64,000 nucleotides of DNA from the NCBI RefSeq assembly GCF_022201045.2, contig NC_068557.1:22297501-22361500 (forward strand), in the 5' to 3' direction. The position numbers and the translations under genes are program-made. Positions 46,674-59,683 of the stretch are shown piece after piece (the stretch's first letter is position 1; every line of letters begins with the position of its first letter). The notes beneath the pieces are model-generated. The model ran no database searches, had not been told where the DNA came from, and saw only the letters and a program-made list of their open reading frames with translations. Origin of the DNA: Citrus sinensis. Taxonomy: Eukaryota > Streptophyta > Magnoliopsida > Sapindales > Rutaceae.

Positions 46674-48824
46674 ATGGAAGAAAACCAGTCAGTTGCTACA
46701 CTCATGGACTCTACAACATCCAAGATTCAACAACTTCAGAAAGCATTTGCTGAACTTGAAAGTCACAGGGCCATAACCCTTAATTTGAGATGGAAGGAAC
46801 TTGAAGAACACTTCCATGGGCTTGAGAAGTCCTTAAAGCGAAGGTTTCATGAACTGGAAGACCAAGAAAAGGAGTTTGAAACTAAAACAAGGAAAGCCCG
46901 TGAAATCTTGCAGAAGCGGGAGGCTGCTGTTTTGGCCAAGGAACAAACTACTCTGGAGAAGCTCCAGAAGAAGAGAGATGCTGCTGTCTTTGCCATTTCA
47001 ACTGCTCTAGAGAAACAGAGGAAGGTATCATCTGCAGAGCCTGCCATTGTTAGCAATGTTGATGAAAGCAGGGCACCACCTGTTGAGGACAAACTGCCTG
47101 ATTCAATGTCTCTTGAAAATAACTTAGAAAGCAGCAAAAAATCGTCTGAGAGTGAAAATATGGAGCTGAAGGCTTATCCCCAATTATTTAAACTATGTGA
47201 AGAGATGAACTCAGAAGGCTTGCACAAATTTATATCAGACAATCGTAAGAACCTTGCTGTCCTAAAGGAAGAAATTCCACTTGCGCTAAAGGCTGCTGCA
47301 GACCCAGCCCGTTTGGTATTGGATTCTCTAGAAGGTTTTTACCACATGGAAGTGTCAAATGTGGATGGAAAGAAAGATTCAAGCTTATTGGGTCTCCGCA
47401 GAACCTGTATTATGTTGATGGAATGCCTTAGCATTTTGTTAGCAAATCTCAATCTGAATACTCTTACTGCTGTTATCTCACAAGGTGTAAAGGAGCAGGC
47501 AAAGGCAATTGCCGAAGAGTGGAAACCAAAGTTGGATACCCTTGATGTGGATGATAGCAATGGGAACTCCTTAGAGGCTCATGCTTTCCTGCAACTTCTG
47601 GCAACGTTTTCTATTGCTTCTGACTTTAATGAGGAAGAATTATCAAGGCTAATACCAATGGTCTCTCGTCGTCGCCAAACACCTGATTTATGTCGCTCCC
47701 TTGGGTTGTCAGAAAAAATGCCAGGTTTGTTCTTTTATCTGTATGTGGAAGCTCGAACCTCCATATTCATCCTTGATGACCTAGGTATATGCTGTGTTTT
47801 ACTACAGAGATTACTAAGCTTGGCTGAAGAACGAATGGATTTTATGGTTGTCAACGGAATGGAGTATTTACATTCATTTTTGTCATCTTTGGTTATGTTC
47901 ACCGATCATAATTTCTTGCTTTATTTTTGGTGGTACTGCTTCTTTAGGTGTCATTGAAGTTCTGGTGAATAGTGGAAGGCAAATCGATGCAGTTAACCTA
48001 GCTTTTGCATTTGAGCTTACTGAGCAGTTCTCTCCTGTGCCTTTACTGAAGTCCTACTTGAAGGAGGCGAAAAAGGCCTCTTCCTCTGTCAAGGCTGGAA
48101 ACATGTCTCCCTCTGCTGAGGTGCATTTTCTGATCTCAATTAATATATATCTAATTGTATTGGTGTTTCTGTTAGACTTTGCTTCTACAATTCCAACCAG
48201 CAAACCATATTTTTGCTTGGAGTCATGGCTTTACACCCATGCTAAATTGCTTAATATCAGATTTTTCGCGTAACGTCTGAATGTACCATTAGAATTCTTG
48301 GCTGAAATTGTTTTTCGGTAGAGTTTTGCATAAGAATATTACATGGTATTATTTTTTTGGATGTTTTGTTATATTTAACATAGTTTCTCTTGTTTTAGAA
48401 TGAGGTCAATGATCGAGAGCTGAGTGCCCTGAAAGCTGTGATCAAATGCATTGAAGAGCATAACCTTGAGGAGCAGTATCCCATAGATCCTCTCCAAAAG
48501 CGAATTCTCCAGCTAGAGAAGGCCAAGGCCGAAAAGAAAAGGGCAACTGAAGTTGCCAAGCCGCAACCAAAGAGACCCCGTGCCAATGGTGCTGGATACG
48601 GGCCTCGAGTCACTAATGTTGCGGCTGACAAGGCATTCTATCCTAGAGTTGCCGATAGGTATCCCCAATATGTGTATGACAGACCCTATGTTTACACCGG
48701 ACCTGCTGACAACCACGGCCCCTCTCTGCTGGGTTCTGCTACTTACAGCTTCTCTCCCAATCATGGCAACTACTTTGGAAATGGCTACCAGTACCAAGCT
48801 GTCCAAGCCCCTTATCTTCACTAA
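46674..48824 (+). CDS. FRL3: FRIGIDA-like protein 3 homologue
   Basis: Nuclear FRIGIDA-family protein. Arabidopsis family members affect flowering through FLC, but FRL3's own role is less clear. Exons 46674-47724, 47948-48120 and 48399-48824 give 549 aa (Arabidopsis FRL3 about 558). An N-terminal coiled coil covers about residues 15-120 (MEENQSVATLMDSTTSKIQQ then long E/K/L heptads). The FRIGIDA helical domain follows (from ELKAYPQLFKLCEEMNSEGLHKFI through AFLQLLATFSIASDF and LGLSEKMPGVIEVLV...KSYLKEA). The tail is Tyr/Pro/Gly-rich, with KRPRANG as a possible nuclear signal. The start is the Met after the leader-intron acceptor; the upstream Met at 46548 lies in that intron. It lies between BIR1 and ZIP4, as in Arabidopsis. 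Confidence 0.92.
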
Positions 48825-49551
48825 TTGATAAAGATGGCAAAAAGGTGACTTGATCCACTCATTTAACTGCTAGCCTGTTAACCACTGAGTTCCCTGTTGC
48901 AGTGTATGAATGAATTTAGTATTTTAAGAAAAAAAACTCCCAAAAAAAAGCACGTTAATTTTAGTCTGTTGTACAAGAAGATATTTTGATCCTCTAATAT
49001 ATGCACTTTGTTTCTGTATGTATAATTTCATTTCATTGCTTCCATATATCTGTTTTGCTGTGTTTACATATTTTCTTGCCATTTGATTCCAAGGAACTCA
49101 AATTGAAACCAAGCCTTGTTAAACAAGGAATTTTGTGGGTGTGTATAAACTTCCAAATAAGTTTTTGTAAGGCAGTGACATGACACACGCCTTAGATTAT
49201 TATAAAGTTTAAACATCAAACTCGTAATCGCTATGTATTGAGAGCCTAATGTGGATCGTATTGAGCCTAATGGGGATTCTGATGGTGATGAAAAACAAAA
49301 ATGGACGGAGGCAATAATTAATGGTTAAAAATGGAAAGTAATTAAGTAACAATGGAAATGAAAATTATTATACTTTTTTTCCTTTTTGACATATATTATC
49401 AATACTCAATAGTAGTGAAAATAGAAGAAGCAAAAGATTCCAACTTAATCTTATTTCCCTCCAAACTGTCCATCCTCCCTCCGAAGTACAACATTCAAAT
49501 CTAGCCCGTTTCAAACTTCGTACTCTCTCGTTCTTTTACTTCCAAACAACA
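48825..49551. other. FRL3 3' UTR and ZIP4 upstream region
   Basis: No gene seen. AT-rich 3' flank followed by a C/T-rich leader ahead of the next start codon. Confidence 0.5.
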
Positions 49552-52500
49552 ATGAGAATTGCAGAGATCTCGTCGCCCGATATCCGGCACCAATCCAACG
49601 GCCACGATCGCCTCCTTGCTCAACTCGACTCTCTTATCAAACAAACCGAAAACCGTTCCCATACCAATCCCGAAACTCTTACCACTCTCGCCTCCGATAT
49701 CAAACAAATCCTAACTCAATTGAGTCAACTCGCTCCCTTCTCCAGCAACTCTCTCAAACTTTACATCTGGAAACTCAGCTACCGCCTCTGGAACTCCTGT
49801 GTCGACCTCTCCAATGCCGCCTCCATTTCCCGCTCATCCTCCGCCTTTTCTCCCTATGCAGTCGCCAATCTCCGCCACGTGGCTGCCGACCTCCTCTCCC
49901 TCGCCGCTGACGTGTCTGGCATCCCTTCTCCGGCTATCAAATCCGCCTCGTTCTATTTCAAGACTGGTGTTGTCTGGCACGATCTCAAGAAATATGATCT
50001 CGCGTCGGGTTGTTTTGAAAAAGCAACGGAGATTGTATCAAAGCTTGATATTAGCAGAATCTCGGACTCGGATGAGAGGAAACTGCTGTTGGATATCAAT
50101 ATCGCGAGATCTCGCACTGCGTGGGAAGTCCTTGAACAAAATCTCGCGATAACGTTACTAAACCGCGCGAAATGTCTCCTCTTCGGCTTGTTTGAACACC
50201 ATAAATCGCTAGCGAATCAATACCTGACGTTCGCTAAAAGCGCGTTATCGAAAAACGAAACCAATTCGTTGAACGACGCGTTGAAGCTGATGAACGAAGC
50301 TCTAGAGTTGTGCGAGAAAGGATTGGGTGAGGCGAGGACGCGAGAAGAGACGACGGAGCTCAAGGGATTAAAGTTCAAAACGCTGCGTTTCATCTCGGCC
50401 ATACATTTGCAAAAAGGAGAGTACGAGAGCGTAATCAAGTGCGTTAGAGTTTTGAGAGAAGGCAGTTTTGACGGTGGGGACCACCACGCGAGTTTGCCGG
50501 TCCTGGCTATGAAGGCGTGGCTGGGACTGGGGAGGTACAATGAAGCGGAGTTGGAGCTGAGGGGCATGGTTGAAATCAAGGGGATTCCGGAGTGTATTTG
50601 GGTGTCGGCTGTCGAGGCTTATTTCCAAGCGGCGGGAACAGCGGGTGCGGAGACCGCGAAAGGCGTGTTTCTTGGATTGTTGGGAAGGTGCCACGTCAGC
50701 GCTAAAGCAGCCGTTAGGATGGCTCACAGGGTCGCTGGGGATGAGGGTGATGGCGTTAGTGAGGCGGCGGTTAAATTGAGGGCCAAGGCGGTGGCTGAGT
50801 TGGTGTCCGATGAAAGGGTGCTGGCGCTTTTTGTTGGTGACGCGGCGGCCAAGGAGAGGATCGCAATGCATGCCGTTTTATGGAATTGGTAGGTCATTTT
50901 TTTCAAAATTTTATAATGTTTTATCATATTAGTTTCAGCATTCGATTATGACTTGGCTTTTAAGATAGTACTGCCTCTCGTGTATGAAAACTATTCTACA
51001 TAAATTGATACTTTTCAAGGAAGCATTTCTAGTTTATTGTAGAAAGATTTAATTTAAGTCCATTTTGTAAACCGATTAACAGATACTGACATTTTACATG
51101 TGGAACAACATAATTATATGTGCCTTACAGTGCTTCAATTCTGTTTCGATCAAAAGACTATGAGGCAAGTGCAGAGATGTTTGAGAAATCGATGCTTTAT
51201 CTTCCATTTGATGTTGAGAATAGAATCCTCCGAGCCAAGAGCTTCAGAGTGTTGTGTCTGTGCTACCTTGGTCTTTCTCTGATTGATCGAGCTCAAGAAT
51301 ACATTACAGAGGCAGAAAAGGTATCCTTACTAACTGCTAGCTGTATTTAGTTGTCCCTAAGATATATTTAAGATTTTTAATCATCTTTAAACCATGTAAT
51401 GCTCAGCTGACCAATGCCTTCTCATTTCTGCAGCTTGAGCCCAACATAGCCTCTGCTTTCCTTAAGGTGCTCCCTCTCTTCCTTGCTCAGACACTTTGTT
51501 CTTACACATCGTAACAGGAAACAGATTCACTTATGGATTGGTGCTAAACTTAATCACTATAACATGTTACCCAATTTACTGTTAGTTTCTTTGGCTAATA
51601 GTTACAAAGCTTCATGTTATGTTTTGTGCAGTTCAAAATCTATCTGCAAAAGAATGACCAGGAGGGTGCTATTAATCAGATCCTAGCAATGACAATATGC
51701 CTCGATTTCACTACAGACTTTCTGTCCCTTGCAGCGCATGAAGCTGTTGCCTGTCAAGCTCTTTCTGTTGCTGTTGCTGCTCTGTCCAATCTTCTAAACT
51801 TTTACACTTCAGGAAAACCCATGCCAACTAAAGAAGTTGTAGTGCTACGCACCATAGTCACAATATTGACTCAAGAAACTGGGAACGAGTCAGAAGTCCT
51901 CAAATACATGAAACGAGCTCATGCTCGAACATCTGAGATTGGAGCTAACTGCTTTTTTGGCACAGAGGAAGCTGGAAGACGAGAACAAAATTGGTTAGCA
52001 GTGATGTCATGGAATTTTGGGACAAATTGTGGGAAGGAGAAGAAGTATGAATTATGTATGGAATTCCTGAGATTGGCTTCAGAATTTTATGGTATTCGGG
52101 TTGATGGGCAAGTGGAAGAAAACAGTATCATGGTTTGCAAATCATTAATACTGACTGTATCTGCCATGATAGCTTCAGAGAATCAAAAGCAGATTGCATT
52201 GACGAACAATGAAGTGAAACAAGCTCTTGAACTGCTAGACAGAGCAGGCAAGGTATATTTTAGTTGTTGTTATAGAGTATCACATAATGATTGATCCTTC
52301 ATCTTGATTATTGTAATATGTAATGTCGAAGTCGTCACAGCCTGTACAGTATGCTTTAATATCATTTTTGTTGAAACTCTTCTCACTGATATTCCATGTT
52401 TGCAGATACTGACTTCATTGTCAACAGGAATCCTGGACCCTGACCTCTTCTTCCTGTACACCTTCAATGCCTATGATATACAGGGGAGACTTGGCAATTC

Positions 52501-53032
52501 AGAATCTCAACAACTCCTTGTAAAAAGTTATGCCAGCTCAAAGGCTTGCAAACCCGAATATCTTCTCCAGATTGGCCTTGCTGCCTCACAGGGTCCAAGG
52601 TCCAATCCTCAAGTGGCTGCCTTTGCTCTTAACGAATGCCTATCAGCTCTGCTTTCTTGCCCCTCACCAGACTACCAAAATGTGGCACTGACTGTCCGGA
52701 AGCTAATTGCAGTGGCCAGCATTCACAAGGGCGATACAGATGATGATGCCGTGCATGGTATGTACAAGCAAGCCTATCGAATAATGGTGGGGTTGAAAGA
52801 AGGTGAATTTCCCTCAGAAGAGGGAAAATGGCTTGCAATGACTGCATGGAATCGAGCAGCAATGCCTGTGAGGCTTGGGCAGATTGATCTGGCAAAGAAG
52901 TGGATGAATGTAGGACTAGAACTCACGAAGCAGGTTGTCGGAATGGAGAATTACCGCTCTTGCATGGAGGATTTCATTTCTCGCTTCGAAAAGAAATGTC
53001 TTGAGCTCAGTTCTAGCAAAAACAGGCCTTGA
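49552..53032 (+). CDS. ZIP4: ZIP4/SPO22 homologue, meiotic TPR protein
   Basis: TPR repeat protein of the ZMM group, which promotes class I (interfering) crossovers in meiosis and links crossover sites to the chromosome axis. Exons 49552-50888, 51131-51320, 51434-51466 (33-nt micro-exon, [11 protein letters not shown]), 51632-52252 and 52406-53032 give 935 aa (Arabidopsis about 936). Helical SPO22 domain about 150-450, with paired helices throughout ([61 protein letters not shown]). Exon 1 is GC-rich compared with neighbouring exons. All introns are GT-AG. The frame is open at every junction I chose, so the gene looks whole. Expression should be meiocyte-limited, which the sequence does not show. 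Confidence 0.93.
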
Positions 53033-53337
53033 GTTAATTCTATCATGTGTAAATCTGGTAGAAACCATTGACGGTAGTTACGGTACAACAGTTATGTATA
53101 GGTAATTCGTTTGTACACAGTATACAATCTTGTACCATCTTCCGTTTGTGCATTTGTATGGAGCAATGCGAATTAGAGAGAAATTGGAAGGAAGTATAAA
53201 TAGTATTTGACCCGAAATTTACCCAGGCCCAACCCACGTAGCGTTATCAATTTTTGAGTTTTTAACATTTTAGCCGAACTTCCCAACCGCTTCTTTTCTT
53301 ATCATCTATTTCTTTCTAGCCTCTCCCTCGCTTCTGC

Positions 53338-55010
53338 ATGCTCGCGATGGAGTCTCTTTCGATGGTACTCTCATCCTCACCACCACTTCAGAACCACTCT
53401 AAAACCCTAAAATTTTCTTGCTCCAAACCCACTCATATTGCCTCCGACTCCATCTTCATCCCCACTTTAACCAATTCTGCTTCCACCAAATTAAACCATC
53501 TCCAAACATTAACAAAAACCCAGCTCTCCTTTACCGTAATTGACCTCTTTACTTCCCTCCCTAGCCTTGCCTCTGAAACTGCCGTCTCTTCAACTGAGAC
53601 AGCTTCAGGCAAAATAGACTTGGAATCAATCTTACTCGCAATTGATGATTTTTTCAATAGATACCCATTTTTTGTTGCTACTTGTACATTCATTTGGCTC
53701 GTTGTCATTCCCTTAACTCAAGAATATCTTAGCAAATGCAAATTCATATCTGCAATTGATGCTTTTCAAAAACTCCGCAACGACCCGAATGCCCAGCTTC
53801 TGGATATTAGGAACAAGAAGACTATGGTCTCTTTAGGGTCTCCCAATTTGAAGTCTTTGAAAAAGAGTGTGGTCCAAGTTGAGTTCGTTGAGGGAGATGA
53901 GAACGGGTTCTTGAATAATGTGTTGAGCAACTTTGCTGACCCTATAAATACTGTTGTCTGCATTCTAGACAAGTAAGCTTTTAATGTGGAGTTATTTGGT
54001 AGTAGTACTTGATTGGAATTTTATTCCATTTTAATAGTGACCATTTTGTGTGTAAGGTAGTTTTGATGGTAATTCCTTGAAGGCTGCTGAGCTATTGTAC
54101 AAGAATGGATTCAAAGAGGCTTATGCAATCAGTGGCGGGGTTAGAGGCAAAAAAGGGTGGCTGGTATGCTGCGTCCCTTCTGCTTAACTATATATTGCCC
54201 CATATAGTTCCTCTCTGATATGCATTTGTTGCAATTGTGTTTCTTTTTTAGATGTTTAATGTTTTGAAATCCATTGTTAGTTAGGTCTTGTTAATGACAT
54301 ATTTTACCCAAGTTGAAGTTCTGTTGTTGCTTGCCATAACATTTCATATTCCTAGAGAAGTCTATGCTGCAGATTTTGTTACTTCAGAACCCCTGATTAT
54401 GTCTTACTTCATCTCATGGGTGCAATCAAGAGTTGACTAGGAATAGGTCTTAACTCTTAAGCCAATTAAGTAAGCCTTTGGACAGAGCATTTGCACAGCA
54501 GCCATATCAAATTGGTGTACTTGTCAGTAATTAAATGTCTAAGCTTTACCTATTAAATGACTGTATATTAATAGAAATGTGAGCAATAATAGCTTTGATG
54601 CATCTCTGCTATATATATTGTGCGTGCTGCTGACTTTTGTCTCGTAAACAATGTGACTTTATTGTAAGTCTTGGAAGAGATGATTTACTGTTAGTCTGTA
54701 GAAACTTTCAAGTTTTAATTCAAGATTTGCTTAAGCCACCATCATTGCCGTTTTCTTTTTTTTTTTCAGGGTTTTCCACTCTTGACATTTGGTTCACTGG
54801 ATAATTAGGTTTTGTTTTGCTGTTTTGCAGGCAATACAGGAGACCCTTTTGCCGCCTGCTGTGCACATCTTGCCCAAGAAGAAAAAGAAAAAGACTAAAA
54901 CTTCTCAACAGGTGGGGATAAACGGAATTGATCAACAAGCCGGGGATAGCGAGGCTTCCTCATCTGGAAATGTCCCTATTGCAAACAATCCAGTGGCAGA
55001 TGACGTGTAA
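53338..55010 (+). CDS. STR4A: Rhodanese-like domain protein 4A homologue, chloroplastic
   Basis: Exons 53338-53972, 54061-54163 and 54831-55010 give 305 aa from the first Met, or 302 from the second (53347, MESLSM). The N-terminus is Ser/Thr-rich and acidic-poor, like a chloroplast transit peptide (1 to about 60). A hydrophobic segment (FFVATCTFIWLVVIPL) is a likely membrane anchor at about 105-120. The rhodanese fold follows (AQLLDIRNKK, GSPNLKSL, VCILDNFDGNS, GFKEAYAISGGVRGKKGWL), with the active-site Cys position apparently occupied by Asp as in TROL-type proteins, so sulfur transfer is doubtful. The C-terminus is Lys-rich. Confidence in 4A over other members is moderate. In Arabidopsis the 4A gene lies beside the hemolysin-related gene, as here with ATG10 between. 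Confidence 0.8.
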
Positions 55011-56478
55011 ACGAATCTACAGACATAAAAATTGGTTCAAGATCATCCTCTGCCTACGCTAATGTATGATAATCCTCTCTCTCGTGCTCTCTTGTGCATG
55101 CATGGTTGTGAGAGATACAAGCATGATAAGGCATTATAGGAGCCATGATTAGATGGTTTTGTGGTGCGCGCTAATATGTTGATGGAGTACTGTGAGTTGA
55201 AGTTGAACCAAGGATAGAGTAATAAAAGTATTTTTTGTAAGTTAACTCTCTTGTGATTTTGTGAAACCTATGAGAAGTCATCTCCTGTTGTCCTTACATT
55301 TGATAGATGTCATGCACATGACATCTTGATACCAATTTGGATATTTTGAAATTAACTCAATAGGTCAATCATTTTGAACTTCTTTATGAGCTGCCTATGA
55401 ATTATTATTAATTTTTATCTTATGCAAGTAGAAAGCATTGAACAACTGTAATGACAAATATAATTAGCGCTGACCTCCTGTTTCACTTCTGATACAGTAC
55501 CCAGATATGAAACTCAACAACAAATCCATCAAGGTTGTGAAAGTGAAGTATTTTGCTTCTTAAGCAGCAGCTTCTGTTTGCTCATAAAAATAATGATCTT
55601 CGAGATGCAAATTCTATTTGCTCCATTGTAATCTATCAGATGATTTAGTTAGAAATGGTGTATATTAGTGTCATATATAATGCAGAGCGTATTGAGAATG
55701 ACCACTCTCCTTTTTCGGCCCCATTGTCAAATAATTTGCTTCTGAATTTTGGAAATCATTGTATAAAATCTGAAGATGATATGCGCATTTCGTTTCCATT
55801 ATACGGATTACAGATAATTACGTAATTGCCAATCCTCAATCGTGTTAAATTTTATGATGATATAATCAATTTGTCTTAATAATTTACCAACTACGATTAT
55901 GTATTTATTTTATTAATTTAGTTTGAAGAAATAAAATATTAAAATTAAGCATAAAAGTAAGGTCATGCGCTCTTACATGAGATTAAAGCTTAGCTCTACT
56001 GATTTAGTTAATGGGCACACGATGTCGTTTAATTAATAGATTCAGAGCTGTTTGGAGAGAAATTATAAAATACATTAAAGATAATACAACTAGTTAATGT
56101 ATGTATGATATGTGTAATTGAATTTAATATAAATATTATTAGCATGGTAGTTTTTCAAAATGAATGCACACATATTTTACTTATTGTATGATTAAAATAG
56201 TACCTTTGATGTAATTTATAATTTTTCCCTTTTGGAATTGTATTTAAAATGCTTGAAAGTGATTTTGAAAAGTTAATAGTTAATTTTAGTGTTCAATAAT
56301 TTTTTTTAAATCACTTTTGACAATCATTTTTCCTATAATAGATTTTGAGAATCAATCTTATAACTTATACAATTTCATATGTATTCTCATATATGTTACT
56401 AAAATATAAAATTATCCTAATTAATTAAGAAAAAAAATTATTAACTTTAAAGAGATTATTATTAACTATTATAATGAG

Positions 56479-56550
<72 letters not shown>
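56479..56550. repeat. (AAT)n microsatellite
   Basis: About 24 near-perfect units of AAT/ATA. Confidence 0.9.
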
Positions 56551-56766
56551 TACACAATAAAAATATTATATATATGTTTACAAATGTGTAAATAAATTTT
56601 ATTTAATATTCCTTACAATTTAGTCATTTAAATCTTTACACCACTTTAACAATTAAAATTTACTAAATATATACAATTATTTTTAAATTTTATAAATATT
56701 TAATTAATTTTTTATAATTAATTATTTTTATAACATAATTAAAAACAACTATTTCTTAAAAAAAAA

Positions 56767-57581
56767 AGAAAATTATCAGCCATATACCCTTAAATGACAC
56801 TAGTATCAAACGTACTACAACACTTTTCGCTTATATCACTCGTATACCCTAAGTTGACAAAAGAGTTCTGGCGTCCACCTTTCCGTTTATTATCGTTAAA
56901 AACTTAACAGAATTTGAGCAAAATGACTATTTTATCCTTTAAACTCAAAATGAGGTAAAAAAATAAATTTACCTTGAAAATTAATGTAAATTTTCAATAC
57001 ATAATTTTTTTTTATTTTGTTATTAACAAAAGATTTTTTTATTAAAAAAATATGAATTATTAATGGTACATATTATTAACAATTATCCATAAAAAATATT
57101 CATCTTATACCATAAAAAATTATTAACAACATATTATTTACAATTATACATATTATACCATAAAAAATTATTAACAACATATTATTTATAATTATACATA
57201 TTATACCATAAAAAATTCAAGTTTAAGCTTGGAGGAGTAGATCTTCTATAATTTAGGTTAAATTTTGGAAGAGTAGATTCGGTTGTAAAGTAGTTTTTTT
57301 TAGCAATTATTAACAGTTATCTGATAAATAGGATGACATGTCATTTTTATCAAAATATATTATATGACATGTCATTTTTTACTAAGTAAATGGGATGACA
57401 TGTCATTTTTTTAAAAAGATTAGATTACCCTTGTGATGTCAGCGCTCGCAAACGGCAGTTAACGGATTGGTGGATGACAGAAGTGTTTTGTCAACTTAGG
57501 ATATACGAGTGATACACTTAAAAGGTATTATAACACATTTGATACTGATATCATTTAAGAGTATATGACTGATAATTTCTC
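56767..57581. mobile_element. Non-autonomous transposon with about 120-bp terminal inverted repeats
   Basis: The left arm (GAAAATTATCAGCCATATAC, CTTAAATGACACTAGTATCAAACG, ATATCACTCGTATACCCTAAGTTGAC in parts) and the right arm, read on the other strand, match over about 120 bp. The interior holds a tandem repeat (about 57 bp, three imperfect units, 57067-57220: CATATTATACCATAAAAAATT) and three copies of ATGACATGTCATTTTT at 57325-57405. No transposase. The flanks are poly-A, so the target duplication cannot be read. A Mutator-like origin is possible. Confidence 0.75.
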
Positions 57582-58143
57582 AAAAAAAAAAAAAAATTTA
57601 AAAACTACTATGAACTGGCCCTGCAATAAAAATAAAAGGTAGGCAAAACAGACGCTCGATGCACGGTGCTTTTTTTTTCGATTAAAATTTCTAACCCTGT
57701 TTATAACGTGGTGGAACGTGTCAAATGAATCCAGGCGAACTGATAAATTTCGTTCAAAAGAGACAAGAACAAGCGAAGACATGGTTTATTTCAGACACAA
57801 ATTTCACGAGGCCAGAGGCTTCTTCTATTAAAGCTTGGTTTCTTTTTAGGTATTGACTGTCTACGTTATCAATATTTTGTCTCGCTTATGCTCATTAATT
57901 TGAATTATGTGTCCTGGGTTTATTCTGTTTTTGGATCAATACTGCGCGGTTCGATTGTGATAATCTGATAATCATTATTAAGCTAGATCTTCTTGCAGGA
58001 ATTTTAGTTGTTTTCACAATTTCTGGTTATGGGGTCACTGATAATTGAAACAAAATATGAAATTTCAGGAAATTAGTGAAATTTACATAATCATGTTTTG
58101 TTATTATATTCTTATTTCAACTACTGCAGTCTGCAGTGCAATC

Positions 58144-59428
58144 ATGGACATTTTAGCTTGGGATGGAACCCTCTCGTTAAGTGAGTTTTCTCTTGCTGCT
58201 CATACGTTGGCCGATAAATGGAAAAGATTCAATCCCAGTTTCCCTTCATGGTCATGGGTTGCTTGTAGAAAACAACCTTGGTTTGGATCTCGTGAGGTTT
58301 GTTTTATTGTTCATTTTTGTCATTCCCTGTGGTTTTTTCTCTTTTTTCTTTCTGTTCGTGTTTGAGAAGTTTAATGGGTTCTTTCAGGCGGAGGGATACT
58401 TGTCACTGGAAAACATTTGCCTTCTCAGTTTAAGAAAGGTCTGGCCTTTGATGTTATGTTGAAGCATATCACTTTGATTGCGGTGTTAACGTTAGAAATA
58501 ATATAACTGTTTTGAACAGGAAGATCGAGGTGAAGAAACTTGCCAAGGGGAAGAAGGGACCAGTTGCTTTAAGGAAGAAGAACCCACTGATTCTGCCACT
58601 TTAGTGTGTATATTAACTACCATCTTTTTTTATTTTTTTTATTTTGGCAGCTAGGAACCGCTTTACGGTCATGTTGATCATTGTTTTTGTTTTATTTGGT
58701 AGGTTCAGAACTATGATTGTGACAAGCACTACTATGATTTTCATGTAATCTACAATGCTTCATATAGGGTTCCAGTGCTATATTTCCGTGCATACTGCAG
58801 TGGTATGTTCATCTGGTGTGATTAAATTTTACAGTGTAGAATCTGATAATCACCATATGCTAAACTCACAAATATTTAACTAAACAAATTTTAGATTGCT
58901 TGCTGAAAGATAAGAGTTCATAAGAGTTTATCATCTGATCTATTGCTGGCAGAAGAAAATTTATTGCTACTTGTCCTTTATATTGGCGTGTGTTGCTTTT
59001 TGGTTATGCATAGGTGGACAGCCTTTGGTGTTGGATGAAATTGAAAAAGGACTCCCTTCCTGTTCTGCTAAGGCTTTATCAGAGTCAAAATGGACATTCA
59101 TAACTCACGAGGTTCTCGTCCCTCTTTTGCTTTCTGCACAAGTGCCTGAAATTTGATATGCTTAATGTTGATTTTGATCATTTCAACCTGCCAATGTTTA
59201 CCTAAATTTATGGAATTGCAGGAACATCCATACTTGAACAGGCCATGGTATAAATTACATCCATGCGGAACAGGCGAGTGGATGAAGCTGCTTTTCCTTG
59301 GTGATACCACACAGAAGAAAAATGGAGTTGCAATTGAACTATATCTGGTGGCTTGGTTCTCAGTTGTTGGGCAGGTTGTTGGCCTTAGTATCCCTTCTGA
59401 AATGTTGAATGATAGTAATCCATTGTAG
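58144..59428 (+). CDS. ATG10: ATG10, E2-like enzyme of autophagy
   Basis: E2-like ligase that joins ATG12 to ATG5, a step needed to make autophagosomes; acts in the cytosol. Exons 58144-58296, 58388-58438, 58520-58603, 58703-58802, 59014-59111 and 59222-59428 (GT-AG) give 230 aa (Arabidopsis about 225). The N-terminal WDGTLSLSEF and GYLSLENICL, the central YDFHVIYNASYRVPVLYFRAY and the HPCGTGEWM site match the family. Cys177 in HPC is the catalytic cysteine. The start is the ATG giving MDILAWDG; an upstream in-frame Met at 58045 would add 33 residues not expected in the family. It is convergent with the TlyA-like gene (about 255 bp between stops). Confidence 0.9.
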
Positions 59429-59683
59429 ATTGACTACTGTTCTTTAGCTAGACACTTTCTGCCAATTTTATTTATTTATTTTGTTTTCTAGAATTTGGTT
59501 ACAATCTGCAAATATTTACAGAAAATATTGCTGTCCCTTGGAAAAAAAAATGGAAATACGCTAAGAACCAATCAATGGTGGCTAATCTAAATTATGTATA
59601 AAATTGTTAATCTCATAATACAATTGCCTTCACTTTTGGACATGTTTTCGCACAATGCACATGTTCTCTCGTACCCTCATATT

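Larger units (their letters stand above)
55011..58143. other. Intergenic region between the rhodanese and ATG10 genes
   Basis: No protein-coding gene seen. 3' flank of the rhodanese gene to about 55600, then AT-rich spacer with an (AAT)n array at 56479-56550 and the long-TIR element at 56767-57581. The ATG10 leader begins about 57800. Confidence 0.55.

Noticed and set aside
50217-50871. Minus-strand and alternative-frame readings in ZIP4 exon 1
   Set aside because: Shadow frames in a GC-rich exon; the plus frame matches ZIP4 throughout.
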